From contig NC_088322.1 of assembly GCF_910592395.1 (NCBI RefSeq), positions 14,751,431 through 14,815,430 on the forward strand: a stretch of 64,000 bases of DNA, in the 5' to 3' direction. The position numbers were made by a program, and so were the translations under genes. The notes under the pieces were generated by a model. The model was not told where the DNA came from. It was given only the letters and a program-made list of their open reading frames with translations, and did not search any database. Origin of the DNA: Lineus longissimus (lineage: Eukaryota > Nemertea > Pilidiophora > Heteronemertea > Lineidae). Of this stretch, positions 59,055-64,000 are shown piece after piece. The stretch's first letter is position 1, and each line of letters opens with the position of its first letter.

Positions 59055-61845
59055 CAGGGTTGCTGAGTCCAATATGCTCGCTGTCCTATCTTTGGTCTGA
59101 AATTACAAGAATTCATTTTATGTAGACATGAAAGACAATTGACTTATGAACAGAAAATCCAGGGAAGGGTGTCCCAATGACATCAACTGAGACCTGACCT
59201 TGCCTGGAAAGTGACACTTTTTTGGAGGAGGGGACGTTGGCCATTTCTGGCTCAATGTTGACATCAACATTACTAGTTACAACATTTCATTTCTAAATAG
59301 CAAATACCACTAGGTACAAAACATCATTGTCAGTTGCTGTTGCAATTCAATCATTGTTGGTAACCATGGAAACACCAACATAATTGTTGGAAACCATGGA
59401 AACATCAACAACAAATCAAGACTCCCTGGCAAGCCTCCATAGTTCCAATACTTGGGGTGATAAGCCAATCAAAAATCAAGGTTAATCCCAGCAGCAGTGT
59501 TTGACATGACCGGTCATTCACGGCATGGTAAGACTTGATACTGGTCAAGGTGGACTAGTTGCCATAGTTTAGGTCCAACGAAATCACCCAATTTGGAGCC
59601 AATATCCAGTTGTCATGAATTGATGTAGAATTCATGTATATCGGAAGCGCTGAATTTCACTACAGTGTGCAACAAAATGATGTCAAAATTGATGCCACGT
59701 CCAGGTCACAACGCAATATCCTCGTGACAGTCAGCACACATAGCGGCACAGGGAGGTTTGGTGGTACCCTTAAAAGTATTACAAAGGCAGCCGCACACTA
59801 GAGCTGCTCATTCAACACATGCACTACAGTCCTGCATGTCCACAACAACACATAGCAGAATGTTACATCATCAATGATAATCTAATTTCTGTCATGTCTG
59901 TATTGTTGAATGCTACATGTATGCGTGCTATGCAGTGCCATGTACGTTATCCAGACTGCAAACAAACATTCATTACAATTACACACAGATCAGAATGGCT
60001 TAGCTAGTTGGTTATTTTTGTCCACTAAGAACCAACAAACGTTGCACTGCATGGTTCAGTGACCTTACAGTTCTCTCTCTGCTGCAGCTGATGATGTTGG
60101 TAGGATCGTTAAGGGGGGGAGGGGGTTAGACAAAAATTGACTGTCCCCAGGTCACTTTAGGTGCATTTGCCATGTTTGATGGCAGCAAATTCTTTTTGAA
60201 ATCTTTTTCGAAGGGACAGCGGTCAGCCCCCTGAACCGCGTAGGGGCAGCAGATCAAGAACAACAGAATAGCCCCTTTACCAGATACGCCACTACCACTT
60301 AGGGTCGGAATAACAAACCATCTTTACAATACATCTGTAGATCTTAACAGTGAAACACGCCAGGCAATGGCTCAAGAGGCAATGTCTGGCATCTGTTGAC
60401 CTTCAAAACATATTGTGAAGATAGTCGGTTTTCCCGACCGTAGGTGTTTTAGGCGTGTCTGAAAAAGGGCCAATTTCCTCCCATACAAGTGCAGCAGTGA
60501 TATACAACCTACTCGTATTTAACTTAAATATAAACCATCGTCCATCAGGTCCTCAAACCAAGTCCTGTGACAGATGTAAGGTGACACCCCTTTCAACCAA
60601 TACCAGAGGAACACTGTCAGAGTAGCAGATACTGAAAATAGGTATCAACATTGATGTTTACTAAAACTGATCACAAAATCAATGAATACTGAGTAGGTTT
60701 GTCTCACCAAACTCCGAAGTTAAAACACCGGGAAAATGAAGAACACCAAGTATGCTGGCAATCTATGAAGAACCAGCATACACAATAACAGAGTGGGAGG
60801 TAAATCATGACCACAACATTTCCTATTCTGCATAACAAAAGCTCAACTGGAGTAAAATCAGTTCTGAAGTGATTGTGCAATCACGTCAGGTGGCTTTATA
60901 TCAAACAGAGTAATGCACCAATGACCTTCAACAAAGTCACAACCAGTTCAGAAGTGACTGCCCAATTCCAAAGGTATTACACAAGATGTTGCTTGTTTTG
61001 AAAGATAGAACAATGAAATAGAATCTGCCGCAAAACAATAACGGACTGCTCGCTACACGTTCATTCTCTATCACCTGACATGGCACCATACTTATACATA
61101 GCCACAAGCCCACATGTCATTCTTGGAACAGATTTTCAAACCAGATGAAACTGCAATTTCAAGTTTGACAGCGCTGCCCGGTCAATTGTTTATGGTCAAC
61201 AGGGTCCAATGGGATACATAGATGCACTCGAACATACAAACCAAGTCCTTAAGTGCCAATTAATAGGTACATTATGGCCAAAACTTGAGGATTGTATGTG
61301 CAAGATCCCCTCCACATGCATAGAGGCGGCCATCTTGGATAGGGAGGACCCAGGAAAACGATGTCACTTTCCTATGTTTACACTGTGCACACGCCAAGGT
61401 CAAACGAAAATAACACAACTTATGTCATCAGATTGGTTAACTAGGGTGTTAATTACATGACCAGGGGGTTGATTTCAATATCACTTGCAGGGGTGCGTCA
61501 GAATTTAGTGTAGTCGGAGGTTGGTTTTTCAGATCAGCCTACCCACAGGAGTGCAAATTCCATGCATCATCATGTGCATTGCGGGTACGTGTGGAAGTGG
61601 ATTCACAGGCCAGGGATTCTTGCACAGAATTTGTGACGTTATGGGGTTATTGGGGCTGCATTCTTCATTGTCATTACCTCTTCCTTTATAAGAGAAAACG
61701 GGGACGCCTAACAACTCTTTATTTGTTATCATTTGAGTGTATCTGGGAATACATGACCAAATTTAGGAAGTGGGACTACACGTGACAAAATATCCAACTT
61801 CACTACGAAACATGGCCGACTACGGCTGATACAAGTCTCACTCAC
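59055..61845. other. 5' UTR part of LARP4 exon (to 59096) and 5' intron
   Basis: The MTSDQ exon extends to an acceptor (TTTCAG) at 59097-59099 with its 5' part untranslated, or coding if an upstream in-frame start exists, since the frame is open from the acceptor. The remaining 2.7 kb shows no exon. An exact X-box-like palindrome GTAACCATGGAAAC is at 59360-59373. Confidence 0.45.
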
Positions 61846-62370
61846 CTCACTTTTCCGGCCTTCAACCGGTATATTTAGACCTGTAGTTTTCACCAGACGG
61901 TCGATAAATGCAAGGAACCCTCAAAAGATTAAAATTTGCGAGCAAAATTAACCGAAAGGTGGATAAATCAGCCAAAATTAACGAACGTATCACAGGTTCC
62001 GCATACACAACCGTATGTCTGTATGTTGGCAATGCAAGAACACATGGGCGTAGTGCTCCAAATATGGAACAGCATGACTTTCCGCTTATTATATAGAGTC
62101 AAGCTATTTTCACAGCTCAGTGCTTTAGTATGCATTATATTTTCAAATAAGTGCCATTGTGATGCTTTGGGTATCATATGGGTTTTATTTATTGCATCTT
62201 TTGGCAATTTTTAGAGCAAAATTTTCTCAAGTTTAGATGTTCAGAAATGGCGGGAGTAAAGCGGTCCGAGTGCCGCAGTGCGCGGAAGGTTAGGACTCCA
62301 TGGATTGGAATAATATGGCCCCAGTGCGCGTGAGTTCACCTCTCAACTTTGACCTCATTCTGGCGGTACC
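61846..62370 (-). promoter_or_regulatory. Possible LARP4 first non-coding exon and promoter
   Basis: On the minus strand a strong donor GTGAG|GTGAGT lies at 61846/61845, preceded by GGCCGGAAAAG (an ETS-like GGAA core). Upstream, about 62245-62340 is locally CpG-richer (GCGGTCCGAG, CAGTGCGCGG) and contains AAATGGCGG. Together these fit a 5' exon and a TATA-less promoter of LARP4. No coding sequence is involved. Confidence 0.3.
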
Positions 62371-62533
62371 ATGGCGCTTGTTACTATAGCTCCGCTGTAT
62401 TCTTATTCATTACTGCCTGTTAGGCCTGTATTCCACTGTTGGATTACATATAATTATCGACACACTTATCTCGAATTGAAATATGATCCTTTTCCGCGCC
62501 AAATTCGAACAAGATGTAGTTTATATCATGGAA

Positions 62534-62631
62534 TTTGCCAAAGTGTTCTTGTGGAATCCCACCACGTGGGATTCCCCCACCACGTGGGATTCCTCCCACC
62601 ACGTGGGATTACACTGGAACACTTTGGCAAA
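62534..62631. repeat. Hairpin enclosing three CCACGTGG palindromic repeats
   Basis: TTTGCCAAAGTGTTC (62534-62548) is exactly inverted at 62617-62631. Between them stand three tandem units of about 24 bases, each with AATCCCAC/GTGGGATT-type arms around CCACGTGG. The whole can fold as one long or three small hairpins. It starts 120 bases left of the 975-bp foldback element. Confidence 0.8.
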
Positions 62632-62653
62632 TTTGTCCCAGTAGTAGAGCAGC

Positions 62654-63628
62654 TATGGCAAGCCAAAGCGGAATTTATTCAAGACTTTAGAATTACCATT
62701 CAAGAAGTTAAATATTAGTTCAAGAAGGAAATATATGTTCAAGACTAAAATATGTTCAACCTTGAATCAAATGTTTTCAACCTTGAATAAAATATGTTCA
62801 ACCTTGAATAAAATATGTTCAACCTTGAATAAAATATGTCCAACCTTGAACAAAATATATTCAACCTTGAACAAAATATATTCAAGACTCACGTGACCAT
62901 ATTCAAGACGCACGTGACCACAAAATTGATGACGTAGTTGCTCATGTTTTGATGCTTTACGGACTTTCCCGAACCCGCGTCCAGACTTTCCCGAACCCAT
63001 GGTACTTGTGTTGCGTTTCGGAGCTCGAATTGTTCGCACGAAGGTTTTGACACATGGTTGTACACGTACCTAGCCGCCTACACCTGACATGTACTGTAAT
63101 CCTACACATCATGACATGGATGCCGAGTGAATGTCAGAGTCGATACATGTTTCACAGACATATATCAGGCAAATTATAGGTTCAAAATGCGCAATGCCTC
63201 TCACCTTTCATACCACTGTATCGGATTCTCGTTGTCTTTTGACATGTTTGAGTGTTTAGGCTATACAGGCAATCAATCACGTCGTGAAACAGAACGCATC
63301 AGAAGTACCACAGATTCTACGCTCTACGTCATCAATTTTGTGGTCACGTGCGTCTTGAATATGGTCACGTGAGTCTTGAATATGGTCACGTGAGTCTTGA
63401 ATATATTTTGTTCAAGGTTGAATATATTTTGTTCAAGGTTGGACATATTTTATTCAAGGTTGAACATATTTTATTCAAGGTTGAACATATTTTATTTAAG
63501 GTTGAAAACATTTGATTCAAGGTTGAACATATTTTAGTCTTGAACATATATTTCCTTCTTGAACTTATATTCAACTTCTTGAATGGTTATTCTAAAGTCT
63601 TGAATAAATTCCGCTTTGGCTTGCCATA
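62654..63628. mobile_element. 975-bp foldback element with 6-bp target duplication
   Basis: The left arm (62654 to about 62938) and right arm (about 63327 to 63628) are inverted copies, starting TATGGCAAGCCAAAGCGG and ending in its complement. Each arm holds about six tandem 21-base units (AATATGTTCAACCTTGAATAA type) and then ATTCAAGACTCACGTGACC repeats; the right arm has one extra such unit. AGCAGC lies directly outside both ends (62648-62653 and 63629-63634). The loop of about 390 bases has no recognisable coding sequence. The structure is that of a foldback-class, non-autonomous DNA element. Confidence 0.85.
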
Positions 63629-64000
63629 AGCAGCTGGCACTTTCATAAAAATATTACGTAGCAATCATCTGTTTCAAGATTGTTCTTTTCAGCTTGGTGA
63701 AACTTTATAGGAAATTGGTATTTGTATTTGCATTGGACTGCTCATAATAAATATACATTGACGATCTGTTAGAATTAATGAAGGAAATTCATTCACACAG
63801 TAGTTTAATTAGAAACCCACTTCCTTATGGATGAAACTGAACACCTGTCTAATTGCCTCGCGTGGTGTCCCTGCAGACTGGAGTCCGTAATTCGCAGTCA
63901 TTAGATTTTAAAATTAAGGTTCATTAGTTCCTCTAGATTTCTACCGCAAAATGTCTAAGATTTAGACGATATATACTGGTTACCCTGATGATGGATTTTG
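63629..64000. other. No feature seen
   Basis: AT-rich sequence without recognisable gene or repeat. Confidence 0.5.

Noticed and set aside
62371-62718. 115-codon plus-strand ORF (MALVTIAPLYSYSLL..)
   Set aside because: It runs through the CCACGTGG hairpin and into the foldback element, so the frame is repeat-derived.
62767-63574. ORFs with repeated ILFKVEH or ICSTLNK
   Set aside because: Translations of the 21-base units of the foldback element; the unit length keeps the frame open by chance.

Overview
The window is 64 kb of nuclear DNA from an animal. Its genes have spliced exons with GT..AG borders, introns of several hundred bases, AATAAA polyadenylation signals, many short inverted-repeat elements and a eukaryotic tRNA gene. 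RNF41, SLX9, CSRP-type LIM proteins and LARP4 point to a bilaterian. The intronless endoglycoceramidase and the lectin/astacin/thrombospondin mosaic protein suggest a marine invertebrate, perhaps a lophotrochozoan, but I cannot fix the phylum or species from sequence alone.

Layout. 1-5.2 kb: no gene; a foldback element at 1.63-2.07 kb. 5.2-6.3 kb (+): a single-exon class A GPCR. 9.1-11.7 kb (-): RNF41/NRDP1 ubiquitin ligase, six coding exons. 12.9-14.9 kb (+): SLX9/FAM207A, head to head with RNF41 across a 1.2 kb spacer that holds an NRF-1-like site. 16.1-22.9 kb (+): two paralogous single-LIM CSRP/Mlp60A-like genes with an intron at the same place; a tRNA-Ile(AAU) lies antisense in the intron of the first, and a complete intronless endoglycoceramidase gene sits between them. 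24.2-32.2 kb (-): a 16-exon secreted protease with the order signal peptide, Thr/Ser-rich linker, C-type lectin domain, propeptide with furin-like site, astacin domain, TSP1, 'GCWKD' cysteine domain, TSP1, TSP1; its first intron opens into a 28-bp minisatellite. 33.4-42.3 kb: about 9 kb without a recognisable gene, probably in part the LARP4 3' UTR. 42.3-62 kb (-): LARP4/LARP4B with 18 coding exons plus an alternative first exon. 62.5-63.6 kb: a palindromic hairpin block and a 975-bp foldback element with a 6-bp target duplication.

The exon models of RNF41, SLX9, the LIM genes, LARP4 and the lectin-astacin gene were built by hand from splice signals. Reading phase is consistent across every junction given; only the 3' end of the astacin gene and the 5' non-coding exons remain uncertain.

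No operon-like system or CRISPR array is present. RNF41 (ubiquitin ligase), SLX9 (ribosome biogenesis) and LARP4 (mRNA stability and translation) are housekeeping genes; the GPCR, lectin-astacin protease and endoglycoceramidase act at or outside the cell surface. The most notable items are the lectin-astacin domain order, a PAM2 motif in LARP4 with the canonical Phe instead of the vertebrate Trp, the intronless glycosidase between duplicated LIM genes, the minisatellite that starts inside a splice donor, and a local excess of RFX X-box-like palindromes.
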